Shown piece by piece: positions 1 through 9,200 of a stretch of 64,000 nt of DNA. Origin of the DNA: JAFGLZ01 sp964390905 (GTDB taxonomy: Bacteria; Planctomycetota; Phycisphaerae; UBA1845; JAFGLZ01); assembly GCA_964390905.1 (NCBI GenBank), contig CAYMLO010000009.1:1-64000 (forward strand), given 5' to 3'. Numbering within the stretch: position 1 is the first letter of the stretch; each line of letters starts with the position of its first letter. Below the pieces are notes generated by a model. That model did not search any database. It saw nothing but the letters and a program-made list of their open reading frames with translations, and was not told the origin of the DNA. The position numbers were made by a program, and so were the translations under genes.

Positions 1-868
1 TGAAGTTGCCCAGGCTCTTGCCCATCTTGGTGCCGTCGACGGTGAGCATGCCGTTGTGCAACCAGTACCTGACGAACGGGCACCCGTTGGCGGCCTCGGA
101 CTGGGCGATCTCGCATTCGTGGTGGGGGAACTGGTTTTCGAGCCCACCGCCGTGGATGTCGATCGTCTTGCCCAGGTACTTGCCGCTCATCACCGAGCAT
201 TCCAGGTGCCACCCGGGATAGCCCCGCCCCCACGGGCTGGGCCACTGGAGGATGTGTTCCGGCGCCGCCGGCCGCCACAGATAGAAGTCGCCCTCGTGCC
301 GCTTGTCCGGATCGACCTCGACCCGTGCCCCGCCGAGCATCTCGGCGACCCGCCGGTTGCTCAGTTTGCCGTACTCGGCGAACGCGCTGATGTCGAAGAA
401 GACCTTGCCGCCCACCGCGTAGGCGTATCCCTTGGCGATGAGCTGCTCGATCATCTCGATCTGTTCGGGGATGTGGCCGGACGCGTGCGGGCTGACGTCG
501 GGGCGGAGGATGTTGAGGGCGTCCATGTCCTCGAAGTACGAATGCTTGAACGTCTCGACGACGGCCATCGGATGCAGCCCGCGCTGGCGCGCCTCGCGGA
601 TGATCTTGTCCTCACCCTCGTCGGCCATGCCCTCGGTGTCCTCGGTCAGGTGGCCGACGTCGGTGATGTTCTGAACGTACGTCACGTCATGGCCGAGGTA
701 CCGCAGATAGCGGACGATGACGTCGAAGCTGACGTAGGTCTTGGCGTGCCCCAGATGCGAGTGTCCGTAGACCGTCGGACCGCAGACGTACATGCCCACC
801 TTCGGCGGGTCGAGGGGCTGGAATTCCTGCTTCTGGCGTCCCAGTGTGTTGTAGACAGACAGCGTCAT
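1..868 (-). CDS. cysS: Cysteinyl-tRNA synthetase, C-terminus beyond window
   Basis: Charges tRNA-Cys with cysteine in the cytoplasm. The visible 289 residues are the N-terminal catalytic half. They hold the class I signature HSHLGHAK (HIGH motif), the zinc-site cysteine in MYVCGPTVYG, the WHLECSVMS and FPHHECEIAQ zinc-site segments, and the tRNA-activating loop TKMGKSLGNF. That loop reads KMGKS where most CysRS have KMSKS. The start is taken at the ATG beginning MTLSVYNTLGRQ; an in-frame ATG 12 bases upstream (880) is possible and neither has a strong ribosome binding site. The gene runs off the left edge, so the anticodon-binding domain is not seen. Confidence 0.95.
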   Translation of the reverse strand, partial: MTLSVYNTLGRQKQEFQPLDPPKVGMYVCGPTVYGHSHLGHAKTYVSFDVIVRYLRYLGHDVTYVQNITDVGHLTEDTEGMADEGEDKIIREARQRGLHPMAVVETFKHSYFEDMDALNILRPDVSPHASGHIPEQIEMIEQLIAKGYAYAVGGKVFFDISAFAEYGKLSNRRVAEMLGGARVEVDPDKRHEGDFYLWRPAAPEHILQWPSPWGRGYPGWHLECSVMSGKYLGKTIDIHGGGLENQFPHHECEIAQSEAANGCPFVRYWLHNGMLTVDGTKMGKSLGNF

Positions 869-924
869 GGGTTTTCTCATTCGCAAGAGCTGCGGTCCGC
901 ACTGCGGACCCTAACCGTTTCGCC

Positions 925-1371
925 TCAGACCTCCAAGTCATCCAGAATGACCACGCGAATCTGGCTCAGTCTTCTGAAGGCCGAGTCATTCGTCAGGATG
1001 CCCCCGAGCCCTGCCCCCACCGCGACGGCTGCTTGGAGCGAGTCGGCGAGACGAAGCCCGTGTTCTGCGCGGAGACGGGCAGCGCATGCTGCCTCAGGTG
1101 CGCCGATCGATCGGAAGAGGGTGTTCTCTCCGTCGACAATGAGCTGCTGATACTGGTCTTGCAGATCAGTCAGTCCTCTCCGTATCGGGTGCACAAGACA
1201 CTCTGCCAGCGTGACCGGGGTGGTCACGAGCAGGATCCGTTTCTCTCTCCTGACGCGGAAGAACTCCTCCAAGACGGATGCGTAGCGAGGGTTGCGCTCC
1301 AGGTGATAGACAACCGGCGCGGTATCAAGGAGCAGAGAAGTGGCGCCTTCAAGAGCTGCCGCTACCTTCAT
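925..1371 (-). CDS. PIN-domain VapC-like toxin
   Basis: Predicted PIN-domain ribonuclease, 148 residues, the toxin of a type II toxin-antitoxin pair. The usual acidic metal-binding residues can be placed: D16 in LLLDTAPVVY, E58 in TLAECL, D110 in RLADSLQAA and D129 in LTNDSAF. The start is the ATG that overlaps the stop of the upstream small gene (TGATG, one shared base), which implies translational coupling. A longer reading frame upstream lies inside the antitoxin and is rejected. Target RNA and subfamily cannot be told from sequence alone. Confidence 0.85.
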   Translation of the reverse strand: MKVAAALEGATSLLLDTAPVVYHLERNPRYASVLEEFFRVRREKRILLVTTPVTLAECLVHPIRRGLTDLQDQYQQLIVDGENTLFRSIGAPEAACAARLRAEHGLRLADSLQAAVAVGAGLGGILTNDSAFRRLSQIRVVILDDLEV

Positions 1372-1607
1372 CACACGTTCCGCGCCTCGTCCGATTCCTG
1401 TCGTGTCCGAGAGACCCAATCCTGGGCGTCCTGCCCGCACAGGGGGTGGGGCGCACTACCGGCGTAGTCCTCCCAGCGTGGCCTGCCAGCGTCCATCCCG
1501 CGGCCAGAGCACAGGCGCTCAGCCAATTGGGCAATCAGCCGGAGTTGCTCGGCAAGTGAAAGCGACGTGATCTGGCGCAGGATGTCCTCATAGGCAGATC
1601 CTGTCAT
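1371..1607 (-). CDS. Antitoxin partner of the PIN-domain toxin
   Basis: Small 78-residue protein encoded just upstream of and overlapping the PIN toxin by one base. It begins MTGSAYEDILRQITSLSLAEQ and contains LAEQLRLIAQLAERL, a helical segment typical of short antitoxins paired with PIN toxins. The C-terminal half is polar and aspartate/arginine rich and would be the toxin-wrapping part (inference). The ATG at 1607 is preferred because GGAGG lies 8 bases upstream; a GTG three codons earlier overlaps that binding site. Likely autoregulated as in other VapBC pairs, but no operator was identified. Confidence 0.75.
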   Translation of the reverse strand: MTGSAYEDILRQITSLSLAEQLRLIAQLAERLCSGRGMDAGRPRWEDYAGSAPHPLCGQDAQDWVSRTRQESDEARNV

Positions 1608-1830
1608 GGCGACCACCTCCGTCCGCCATGATCATACCACGCAGCGAGCTGCGCTGAAACAGGCCCGTGCCTCTGACCCCGATGAGTGTCGGCGCGACAG
1701 CGCGTCGCTACGCTGCCCTTGCAGGAGAAGCTCGCGCGGGTTTGGCGGGAGAACGACATCCTGCCAGATCTCCCGCTTGAGCGTATCGCGGCGGGCACAG
1801 CTGTCGTCTCAAGACCGAACGTCCCCCGGC

Positions 1831-2583
1831 CTACCGTCGCGCCTTCTGCATCAGATACGCATACTGCTCCGTCGACGGGTCTACGAAGGGGGCTCGCGTC
1901 CCCAGGTGTCCCCAACGATGCTCGACCTCGAACCCCGCGACCTTAAGCAGGAGCTCGAGTTCACAGGGCCAGGTCAACCTTCGGGCCTCGAAGCCCTGTC
2001 TGACGGTCGTGCGACGGCCGGCCTCGTCTTCGATCTCCCAATCGGCCTTGACGGTCTTCATCTGCCGGATCGGGTCGTAGTCATACGCCTGCTTCATGGC
2101 CAGCTCGCGCTGGGGTGTCTCGAACATCAAGAAGAAGCGCCCGCGCTCGCCGAGATGCTCGTGGGCTCGGGCCAGACACGCCAACTGGTCTTCGTGCGTC
2201 GCGAGGTACTGGAAGCTGTCGTCCTCGAGGATCACGAAGTCGAACGCTTCGTCCAGGTTGGACGTGCAGACGTCCGCTTGAACGATCGAAACGCGCTCCC
2301 TGACGTCTTGTCCTTCCCGAGCGAGTCTGGCCGCGAAGACATCCAGCATTCGCTGGTCGAGATCCACGCCCGTCACGCGATAGCCGGCCGCGGCGATCGC
2401 GACGGCCAGGGCGCCCGACCCGCAGCATAGCTCCAGGACCCGGTCGCCCTCGCTGAAGTCGGCCAAGAGGCGGACGAACCAATCGCCAAGATCGCGGGTC
2501 TTCCGCCCCGTCTCGTTCAGAAACAGCTCGATGTCGAAGCTGCTCCACCCGCACGCGTCGAGTCGCGATGTGTCGGTCAACAT
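1831..2583 (-). CDS. Class I SAM-dependent methyltransferase
   Basis: A 250-residue cytoplasmic methyltransferase. Motif I is VLELCCGSGALAVAIA (about residues 49-64), followed by the acidic ribose-binding GVDLDQRML (72-80) and a later VQADVCTSNLDEAFDFVILEDDSFQYL segment split across strands 4 and 5. The C-terminal RRLTWPCELELLLKVAGFEVE resembles the end of ubiquinone/small-molecule methyltransferases. The start at MLTDTSRLDACGW is chosen for domain fit; a GTG 75 bases upstream is also open. The substrate is unknown. The 213 bases between this gene and the antitoxin hold no gene I can support. Confidence 0.8.
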   Translation of the reverse strand: MLTDTSRLDACGWSSFDIELFLNETGRKTRDLGDWFVRLLADFSEGDRVLELCCGSGALAVAIAAAGYRVTGVDLDQRMLDVFAARLAREGQDVRERVSIVQADVCTSNLDEAFDFVILEDDSFQYLATHEDQLACLARAHEHLGERGRFFLMFETPQRELAMKQAYDYDPIRQMKTVKADWEIEDEAGRRTTVRQGFEARRLTWPCELELLLKVAGFEVEHRWGHLGTRAPFVDPSTEQYAYLMQKARR

Positions 2584-2724
2584 GTCGACCCCAAAGCGCT
2601 GATGAAAGGTTGTCCAAGACTCATGGCACCGGGGGCCCCACGAGGTGACAGAAATCACCCGCGCCCTTTGGCCGGTCCCTGCGGCGATTCGGCTCGCCGG
2701 GCTCGAGTGCCGGACACCGAGTTG

Positions 2725-4917
2725 TCATTCCACGCACCGCACCTCGATCTCGCCGACGCCCATCCGGTTGCCGTGGGCGGATCGGGTGATGTCCAGACGC
2801 ACCGCGTCGGTCTCCACGGCGTCGAACGCGTGGCTGACCCAGCCGGCCTTGTCGTTGCCCTTGACGGTGACGACGCGCCGCCACTTGCCGTTCGCCCGGA
2901 CGCTGATGGCATAGTCACGACTGCGGTAGTGGGCCGCGTTGAGCTGATGGAACAGGGCCACGCGGTTGACCTTGCTGGGCTTGACGAGCGTCAGTTCGAT
3001 CCACGCCTGCTTGGGGTGAACGTATCGGGTGAGCCAGTATCCGGCGGGTTCATCGACGCTGCCGTCGATGGCCTTGCTCGCCGGCCAGTTCTTCGGGCCG
3101 GTCTCCTCGTCGCTGGCCTTGACCGATAGGACCGGCACAAGCCGCCCGGCGCGGGCGGCGGCTTGCTGCTTGCGGCGACGCTCGATGACCTCGCGGGCCG
3201 CTCGCTCGTGGCGGTCGAGGGAGGCGATGAGGCGGTCCCAGCGTTCGTGGCCGGCCGGTGCGGCCAGGCGGCGTGCGGCCTCGGCCAGTCTGCGGGCCTG
3301 GGCGCATTTGTCGGGGATTGCCCGGTCGCCGCGCGTCCGGACCAGCGGGATGATCTCGAGCAGGGCCCGGGCCGCCTTCGCCCCGCCGTACAGCCGACCC
3401 AGCCGCCGATCGACGAACTGCTCGATGGTCATGTCGGGGTCCCAGAGGAACGCCTCCCAGGCCAGGTAGAAGATTTCGGCGTTGGGCTGAGTGTCTGGCA
3501 GCTCGCCGTAGGTGTCCAGGCCCTCGAAGCCCACACCGGCGGCGTTCCGACAGATCCGCCGGACCCGTTCCAGGTAGAAGTCGTCCTGCGTGTGCGTCGA
3601 GCTGTTGCACCAGTGCAGGTAGCCGAGGTTGTGCTTCGCCATCGGCTTGACGTCTGCGGGCCACTTCCTTGCCATCCTCGTCAGCGTCCACTGACAGATG
3701 GCGTCGTCGGGGATCATCGACAGGAACTTCGGCGGCGTCTTCATCATGTCGGCCTTGTAGCCGGTGTAGGTCGCGTAGCTCAGCCACGCCTTCGGCGCGA
3801 GCCGACGCATCGTCTCGAGCGTGACCTTGTGCGAAATGGCCATGTCCTTGTAGTAGTCCGGTTCGTCCGACGCGATGGCGGCCCGCGCCCGCTTGCAGTC
3901 GTCGCAGTAACAGACGAAGAAGTCGCCCATCTCCAGGTTCACCCCGCCGATCTCGAACGTCTCGAACAGCCACGCGGCCCCGCGGTCGAGCCAGTCCTGG
4001 TTGGCCTTCTTCGACGGGCAGGGGGCGTTCCGTGGTTTGCCGTTCTTGGCGATTGAGCGGAGTTCGGGATGCTCCTTCAGCCACGTGCCGGCGTTGAAGC
4101 GATGGTTGCCCTCGAAGTAGTAGCCCGCATAGCCGCTCGTGCCCACGCCGGGCAAGATCCGGACACCTCGACGCGCGGCGTAGCGGCACAGCTCCTGCGT
4201 CGCGGCGACGCCCCCGTGCGTATCGCGCAAGAACCCCCAGATAATCAGGCCGTTGAACTTATGATCGGCCATGTAATCGACGCACCGCTTGTAGTCGATC
4301 AGGAAGGCCTCGGGCTTCTTGGCGAACGTGCCCCCGCCGCCCATGACCGATCCGGGCTTGCCCGGCCCGCCCCAATCCATGCGGTGGTCCCACGTCCACA
4401 GCCAGCGATAGCGATATCGCGGGACCTGGCGGGTATCGAGCCGTCCGATCCAGGCGTTTCGGGCTTCGTGATCGAGGTGCCAGTTGATCAGATCCGCCAC
4501 TGCATGGATCACGCCGTCGCGCCCGCCGCCGGCCAGGATCAGCCGATCGCGCCCCGCATGCGTGGCTCGCTTCGCCACGTAGCCTTGTTCGGTCAGGCCG
4601 TCGGCGGATAGCTTCAGTCGCAGTTCGGCGCCGGCCTCGCGGACCAGGGGGTTGGAGGCCGCACTGCCGACGAGGATCTGGCACCCAGCCACCTTGGACT
4701 GGTCCTGCCCGGCCAACACGATGGGCACGATCGCGCCCGTCTTGTCCGCCAGCCATCGACGGAGCCGGTCGGCAGCGAAGTCGTCCTGTTCGCCCCGCAC
4801 GATCGTGCACCGCGCCTGACCGTCCCGGACCAGCCACAGTTTCGCATCCCCGAACGCCGGTGCGCTGACGGTTAGCAGCGGCACCAAACACCAACACCAA
4901 TTGGTAGGTCGCAGCAT
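2725..4917 (-). CDS. Secreted glycoside-hydrolase-like protein with C-terminal discoidin-type domain
   Basis: A 730-residue exported protein. It starts with a signal peptide (LVPLLTVSAPAFGDA), then an N-terminal alpha/beta domain like that of alpha-glucuronidases and DUF4838 proteins (about residues 30-165), then a TIM-barrel-like core carrying GVNLEMGDFFVCYCDDCKRA, and ends with a beta-sandwich resembling an F5/8 type C (discoidin) carbohydrate-binding domain (ASKAIDGSVDEPAGYW to the end). The ATG at 4917 is chosen because GGGAGGAGG sits just upstream; the ATG at 4935 would overlap that site. A sugar-polymer substrate is likely but the family cannot be fixed. The -10-like TACAAT at 4998-4993 may serve it. 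Confidence 0.75.
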   Translation of the reverse strand: MLRPTNWCWCLVPLLTVSAPAFGDAKLWLVRDGQARCTIVRGEQDDFAADRLRRWLADKTGAIVPIVLAGQDQSKVAGCQILVGSAASNPLVREAGAELRLKLSADGLTEQGYVAKRATHAGRDRLILAGGGRDGVIHAVADLINWHLDHEARNAWIGRLDTRQVPRYRYRWLWTWDHRMDWGGPGKPGSVMGGGGTFAKKPEAFLIDYKRCVDYMADHKFNGLIIWGFLRDTHGGVAATQELCRYAARRGVRILPGVGTSGYAGYYFEGNHRFNAGTWLKEHPELRSIAKNGKPRNAPCPSKKANQDWLDRGAAWLFETFEIGGVNLEMGDFFVCYCDDCKRARAAIASDEPDYYKDMAISHKVTLETMRRLAPKAWLSYATYTGYKADMMKTPPKFLSMIPDDAICQWTLTRMARKWPADVKPMAKHNLGYLHWCNSSTHTQDDFYLERVRRICRNAAGVGFEGLDTYGELPDTQPNAEIFYLAWEAFLWDPDMTIEQFVDRRLGRLYGGAKAARALLEIIPLVRTRGDRAIPDKCAQARRLAEAARRLAAPAGHERWDRLIASLDRHERAAREVIERRRKQQAAARAGRLVPVLSVKASDEETGPKNWPASKAIDGSVDEPAGYWLTRYVHPKQAWIELTLVKPSKVNRVALFHQLNAAHYRSRDYAISVRANGKWRRVVTVKGNDKAGWVSHAFDAVETDAVRLDITRSAHGNRMGVGEIEVRCVE

Positions 4918-5047
4918 GGTGCGTCCTCCTCCCATGGTCGGATCCGACCGTCCGCCGTTGTGCTTCCGCGTACGGTCGACCGACGAGAGGTGATTGTATC
5001 GGCGAGCTCCCTATCGGCATAGCGCCTGCCCGGGGGGCAGTGTTACA

Positions 5048-5767
5048 ATGGCCCGTGTCATGGAAGGCCTCCTGCACAAGATCGTCTGGCCCGTGTCCCC
5101 CGAGCACCGCTGCCCGTACCTGCCCGATCGGCAAGCGCGCGAGGAGATCTTCCTGGCCAGTGTGATGGACGCCGATGACTACGTCGTCTTGATGAACCAT
5201 GGTTGGCGGCGGAGCGGCTGTCTGTTCTATCGGCCCCGTTGCGACGGATGCGGCGAATGCGTGCCGATCCGTCTGCGGACGGATACCTTCCGGCCCAGCC
5301 GATCGCAGCGACGGGTGTGGCGGCGGAACCAGGACCTCACCGTCACCGTCGGCCGCCCGACGTTGACCGGCGAGAAACACCGACTCTACGTCCGCTACCT
5401 CCGCCAGCGCCATGACGGGACCATGGGCGAAGACATCGAGGATCTGGCGCGATTCCTGTACAGCTCGCCCATCGACACCCGCGAGATGTGCTATCGGCTG
5501 GAAGGCGCGCTGGTCGGCGTCGGCATCGTTGACGTTTCATCCACGTCGGTAAGCACGGTCTACTTCATCTTCGACCCGGACCTTCACCGCCGCAGTCTGG
5601 GGACGTTCAGCACGCTGTGGGAGATCGACTGGGCCCGCCAACAGGGACGCGAGTACTACTACCTTGGCTACCTGATTCGAGGACTGCAGAGCATGTCCTA
5701 CAAGGCGACCTTCGGCCCCCATGAGGTGCTCGGCGCTGACGGACAGTGGCATCCGGCCGACGGCTGA
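5048..5767 (+). CDS. bpt: Aspartate/glutamate leucyltransferase (bacterial ATE, N-degron pathway)
   Basis: Transfers leucine (or arginine) from aminoacyl-tRNA to N-terminal Asp/Glu of proteins, marking them for ClpS/ClpAP degradation. The 239 residues match the ATE/Bpt family end to end: an N-terminal segment with CPYLPDRQAREEIFL, a cysteine cluster YRPRCDGCGECVPIRL, and a GNAT-like C-terminal half with VYFIFDPDLHRRSLGTF and YYYLGYLIRGLQSMSYKA. The start is the ATG at 5048 with GGGGGG ten bases upstream; the ATG at 5060 is an alternative. It is transcribed divergently from the glycosidase-like gene at 2725-4917. Which amino acid is transferred cannot be read from the sequence with certainty. 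Confidence 0.9.
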   Translation: MARVMEGLLHKIVWPVSPEHRCPYLPDRQAREEIFLASVMDADDYVVLMNHGWRRSGCLFYRPRCDGCGECVPIRLRTDTFRPSRSQRRVWRRNQDLTVTVGRPTLTGEKHRLYVRYLRQRHDGTMGEDIEDLARFLYSSPIDTREMCYRLEGALVGVGIVDVSSTSVSTVYFIFDPDLHRRSLGTFSTLWEIDWARQQGREYYYLGYLIRGLQSMSYKATFGPHEVLGADGQWHPADG

Positions 5768-5798
5768 GACGTCGGGACCTCGCGCTTCCTTTTCCGTG

Positions 5799-6734
5799 TT
5801 ACGACGTCGGCCTGGTTGGCTCGCCGTAGGGCTCCAGGTGGGCCACGACGTCCACGACGTCTGGACCTTCGGCGATGAGTCGCTGCTTGACCACCTCGGA
5901 GATGTCATGCCCCTCGCGGACCGTCAGATCGGCGCGAACCTTGACGTGAAGGTCGACCTGCACGCCCGAGCCGACGTAGCGAGTCCGGACGGCGTGTACG
6001 TGCTTTACGCCGTCGACGCTCATCGCGATCACTCGGATCCTCTCACGGACCTCCGCCGAGGCCCCGGTGTCGATGAGTTGTCCCAGTGCCGGCTTGGCGA
6101 TCCGCCACGCCGCCTGCAGGATGAAGAGGGAGACGACGACGGCACCGATGTGATCCAGAAACCCCCAGCCCGGGCTCAGGGCGGCCCCGGCGACCGCTAT
6201 TGCCGCAGGGATCGAGCTCAGGCCGTCGGAACGATGGTGCCATGCGTTGGCGATGACGGCCGACGACTTGATCCGCCTCCCGACCCTGACCGTCCAGCGG
6301 TACAGGATCTCCTTGCTGAAGATCGACACGACCGCGGCCGCAAACGCGATCCATCCCGGGGCGGTTGTGTGCACCTCCCGGAGCGTGGCCACCGCGTTGA
6401 GGCCGAGCGCCACCCCGACGGCCGCAAGCAGGACCCCGATCAGCGTCGTGATCAGCGTCTCGATACGCCGATGTCCGTGCGGATGCTCGTCGTCCGGGGG
6501 CTTCGACCAGTACTGAACCCCGACAAGCAGCGCGATATCCGTCACGCTGTCAGACAGGCTGTGCACCGCGTCCGCCACGACGGCCTGGCTTGCGCCGACC
6601 AGACCGCCGATGAGCTTGATCGCCGAGAGGATCAGGTTGGCGATCAACCCCACCCCCGCCACCCGCCGCACCTGACCCACATGGTGCGGATCGGGCGTGA
6701 TCGCCGATCTCGATGCGAGCGGATCCGCCTTCAT
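5799..6734 (-). CDS. Cation diffusion facilitator (CDF) family efflux transporter
   Basis: An inner-membrane proton-coupled divalent cation exporter of 311 residues. Both halves of the transport site are visible: DAVHSLSD in TM2 (H58, D62) and NAWHHRSD in TM5 (H166, D170). A histidine-containing loop (DDEHPHGHRR) follows TM2 and a cytoplasmic C-terminal domain (about 225-300) with VDGVKHVHAVRTR and VQVDLHVKVRADLTV follows TM6. The HxxxD/HxxxD arrangement suggests Zn, Fe or Mn, but specificity cannot be assigned. It converges on bpt with a 31-base gap. Confidence 0.92.
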   Translation of the reverse strand: MKADPLASRSAITPDPHHVGQVRRVAGVGLIANLILSAIKLIGGLVGASQAVVADAVHSLSDSVTDIALLVGVQYWSKPPDDEHPHGHRRIETLITTLIGVLLAAVGVALGLNAVATLREVHTTAPGWIAFAAAVVSIFSKEILYRWTVRVGRRIKSSAVIANAWHHRSDGLSSIPAAIAVAGAALSPGWGFLDHIGAVVVSLFILQAAWRIAKPALGQLIDTGASAEVRERIRVIAMSVDGVKHVHAVRTRYVGSGVQVDLHVKVRADLTVREGHDISEVVKQRLIAEGPDVVDVVAHLEPYGEPTRPTS

Positions 6735-6772
6735 CTCGGCAGCGTATCCCTTGTGTTCATGCCTGCGGCTGT

Positions 6773-6790
6773 CAGGACGTCCCCGTCCTG
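6773..6790 (-). terminator. Stem-loop after the heparinase-like gene
   Basis: CAGGACG and CGTCCTG form a perfect 7-bp stem with a 4-base loop, 15 to 32 bases past the stop codon of the minus-strand lyase gene. There is no run of U after it, so it is a terminator candidate only by position and structure. Confidence 0.3.
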
Positions 6791-6804
6791 CACTTGCCCG
6801 GCGA

Positions 6805-9150
6805 TCAGCCGGCCTCTGTGGCGAATCGACCGGCCGGCCAGCGCGGCGCGGACGCAGGGAGGTCCTGCCATGCGCCTTCGTCGAGCTTCGAGCCCACCCA
6901 GCTCACCTTGCCGTTCGCAATCACCTTGACGATGACGGGCCAGGCGTCGGATCGCGGATTGCAGCGAGCGACTTCGACGGAGGAGACCTGGGGACGATTG
7001 CGGAACGGCTCGTGCACGCAGACGAACGTGCTGGTGAGCTGCTTGCCCGATCGGCGGACGACGAGGTAAGGAAGTCGCCGACCCTCCTGATCCTTCCGTC
7101 GCTGGCCTGGGGCCGAGGCCGTCGAGACCTGCGTGCCCGGCGCGCCGGCCATCCACAGGCGCAGGCCGGCACCGTCCGACCAGCGATACGTCGCCTGCCA
7201 AGGGCCGTCCGTCGTGCCCGTGCGGATGTCGCTGAGTTCTTGATATGCCGTGGCCGTGCCCAACGGTTGCCCTTCAGAGAGTGTGACCCCTGTCAGCTCG
7301 AGCCGATCCGTCTCGGCGTGGTAAGACCAGTCATGGGTGGCGCCGCCACGGACCCGGAACACATCGACGACCAGCGGCTGGCCCGACGATGGGGACAGCA
7401 TCGCGATCGTCCGACGGTACTCGCGGACAGTCCTGGGGTAGGCCGCCACGGCTGTCGCCTCGATCGCCTGGACGTTGCCGCCCAGGCGGTGGAACACGGT
7501 TCTGGCTTCGCCTGGCCGGGCCTGCGATTCGCCGTCGACGACGACCGTGTTGTGTGCGAGCGTGTGGACCATCCATCGCTTGCGCAGGGGGTGCGCGGCG
7601 TAGACGTACCCCAGATCACTGACCATCTCGCGCCCGCATCCCCACAAGATGATGCCTAATCGGTCGTAGTGACTGTGCCCGCCCGCCCATCTGCCGTGGT
7701 CCAGCAGCGCGACCGTCCGGCTCGCGCCAGACCCAGCCCGCAGCATCGTGATCCCCAGGTGGGGCAGGTGGATGCTTGGCCGGAGCGGCAGCGGCTGCAG
7801 ATCGAGTTTCTTCACCTCGACGTCAATGTCCGGCCGGCGGTTCCAGAACGCGAACTCATCACCCCGCTCGAGCAGCTTGCCCCCGTACGCACGAACCAGG
7901 AACGCCAACCGATCCCGAGCGCCGTACCACGCGTAGTTGATCTCCGCCAGCGTCCGCCACGGACGCACCCCCACGTGCGAATCGCTCATCGTCGGCAGCG
8001 TCCCGTCGGGCCAGACGATATCGAACAGCGCGCTGTTGATCTTCTTGATCTGCGGGATCTGTCGAAGGTCCATCGGTTCGGCCGAGGGCGGTGCTTTGTA
8101 GCCCAGCATGATCCACGGCGTCAGGTGCAGGTTGCTCAGCGCCATCGTGTCGTAGCTGCAGGAGCGCTCGCACCAATGTCCGTCGGGCAGCCACTTGCTT
8201 TGGACGAAGGCGACGAAGCCCGTATCGTCGTTCATCGCCCAATGCATGATCTTCGGATCGCCAAGGACCCGGGCGATGCTCGCGACCCCCGCGAAGCGAT
8301 GGGGGATGTCGTTGACGCAGCCCATCCGAGGCGGCACGGCGATCAGCAGCTCGCCCGCCTTGCGGAACAGGCCGTCCTCGATCACCTTCGCGTCGTCGAC
8401 CGATACCAGCCCCGCGCACTGGATCGCGTCGTACGCCCGCGCGAGCTGACCGACGTAGATGGCGTCCTGGTAGTGCCAACCGCTGACCTTGCCCGCCAAC
8501 CCCCAGGGCTTGGCGCCGAATTTCCTCCAGTCCTTCAGCACGTAGCCCGGATAGACCTCGCCCATGCGACGCATCACGACCAGCGCCTTGCGCGCGAACG
8601 TCCGCTCCCCCGTCAGCACGAACGCCTCCGTCATCGCGACCGCCATCTTGGTCGCGTGACCGAACTTGTGATAGGCCAGGCGTGACCGAATGAAATGTCG
8701 CTTGCCCTTTTCGCCGCGGTAAAATGGCAGCTTCCGCTCGACGCCTTGAGGGTCCTTGCAGACGAGCACGTCGTTGTCGGGGAACCTCGCGGGCGTGGTG
8801 GGCTTCTTGCACCAGCGGCAGACGATTTCACCGGGCCGATCCGGATGCCATTGCCAGATGTACCCGCGCCAGGGCTTGCCGCAGTTCGGACAGTCGCAGG
8901 GCCGCATCGGCGTGACGGCCGGTACGTACGCCAGCAAACGGTCGTCCTCCCAGCCGACCCACTGCCGGGCGGCGCGGAGCTTGCCGTCCAGGATCGCCTT
9001 GGCCCAACCGTACTTGGCGGCGTTGGCCCGCGCGCGGGCGACCAGCTCCGGTCGGTAGAAGAACGGTGTGTCCTGATCCGCCCGGGCTCCCGAGAGGGAT
9101 GCCAACGAGACGGACCAAACGGCAGCGAGAGGAATTCTGCTCAGCGACAT
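6805..9150 (-). CDS. Secreted heparinase II/III-family polysaccharide lyase
   Basis: A 781-residue exported lyase-like protein: signal peptide (IPLAAVWSVSLASLSGARA), an N-terminal alpha-helical toroid (about 30-470) and the heparinase II/III beta-sandwich carrying GGHSHYDRLGIILWG and VSDLGYVYAA. Near the N-terminus a five-cysteine cluster (CDCPNC, then CRWC about 20 residues on) looks like an inserted zinc ribbon. Likely cleaves an acidic polysaccharide by beta-elimination; alginate, heparin-like or ulvan-like substrates are all possible. The start at MSLSRIPL is preferred because it gives a normal signal peptide; an ATG at 9204 overlaps the upstream stop (ATGA) but lacks a binding site. Confidence 0.8.
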   Translation of the reverse strand: MSLSRIPLAAVWSVSLASLSGARADQDTPFFYRPELVARARANAAKYGWAKAILDGKLRAARQWVGWEDDRLLAYVPAVTPMRPCDCPNCGKPWRGYIWQWHPDRPGEIVCRWCKKPTTPARFPDNDVLVCKDPQGVERKLPFYRGEKGKRHFIRSRLAYHKFGHATKMAVAMTEAFVLTGERTFARKALVVMRRMGEVYPGYVLKDWRKFGAKPWGLAGKVSGWHYQDAIYVGQLARAYDAIQCAGLVSVDDAKVIEDGLFRKAGELLIAVPPRMGCVNDIPHRFAGVASIARVLGDPKIMHWAMNDDTGFVAFVQSKWLPDGHWCERSCSYDTMALSNLHLTPWIMLGYKAPPSAEPMDLRQIPQIKKINSALFDIVWPDGTLPTMSDSHVGVRPWRTLAEINYAWYGARDRLAFLVRAYGGKLLERGDEFAFWNRRPDIDVEVKKLDLQPLPLRPSIHLPHLGITMLRAGSGASRTVALLDHGRWAGGHSHYDRLGIILWGCGREMVSDLGYVYAAHPLRKRWMVHTLAHNTVVVDGESQARPGEARTVFHRLGGNVQAIEATAVAAYPRTVREYRRTIAMLSPSSGQPLVVDVFRVRGGATHDWSYHAETDRLELTGVTLSEGQPLGTATAYQELSDIRTGTTDGPWQATYRWSDGAGLRLWMAGAPGTQVSTASAPGQRRKDQEGRRLPYLVVRRSGKQLTSTFVCVHEPFRNRPQVSSVEVARCNPRSDAWPVIVKVIANGKVSWVGSKLDEGAWQDLPASAPRWPAGRFATEAG

Positions 9151-9200
9151 CTCTGCGTTCCGGAACGGCGCCCACCGGACTGTTCCCGGACGCCTAGACC

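Noticed and set aside
1686..1946. An 86-codon plus-strand frame (begins MSARQRVATLPLQEKLARVW) between the antitoxin and methyltransferase genes.
   Set aside because: The first 30 codons look protein-like, but the rest runs antisense into the methyltransferase gene and is proline/threonine-rich. No binding site; a decayed fragment at most.
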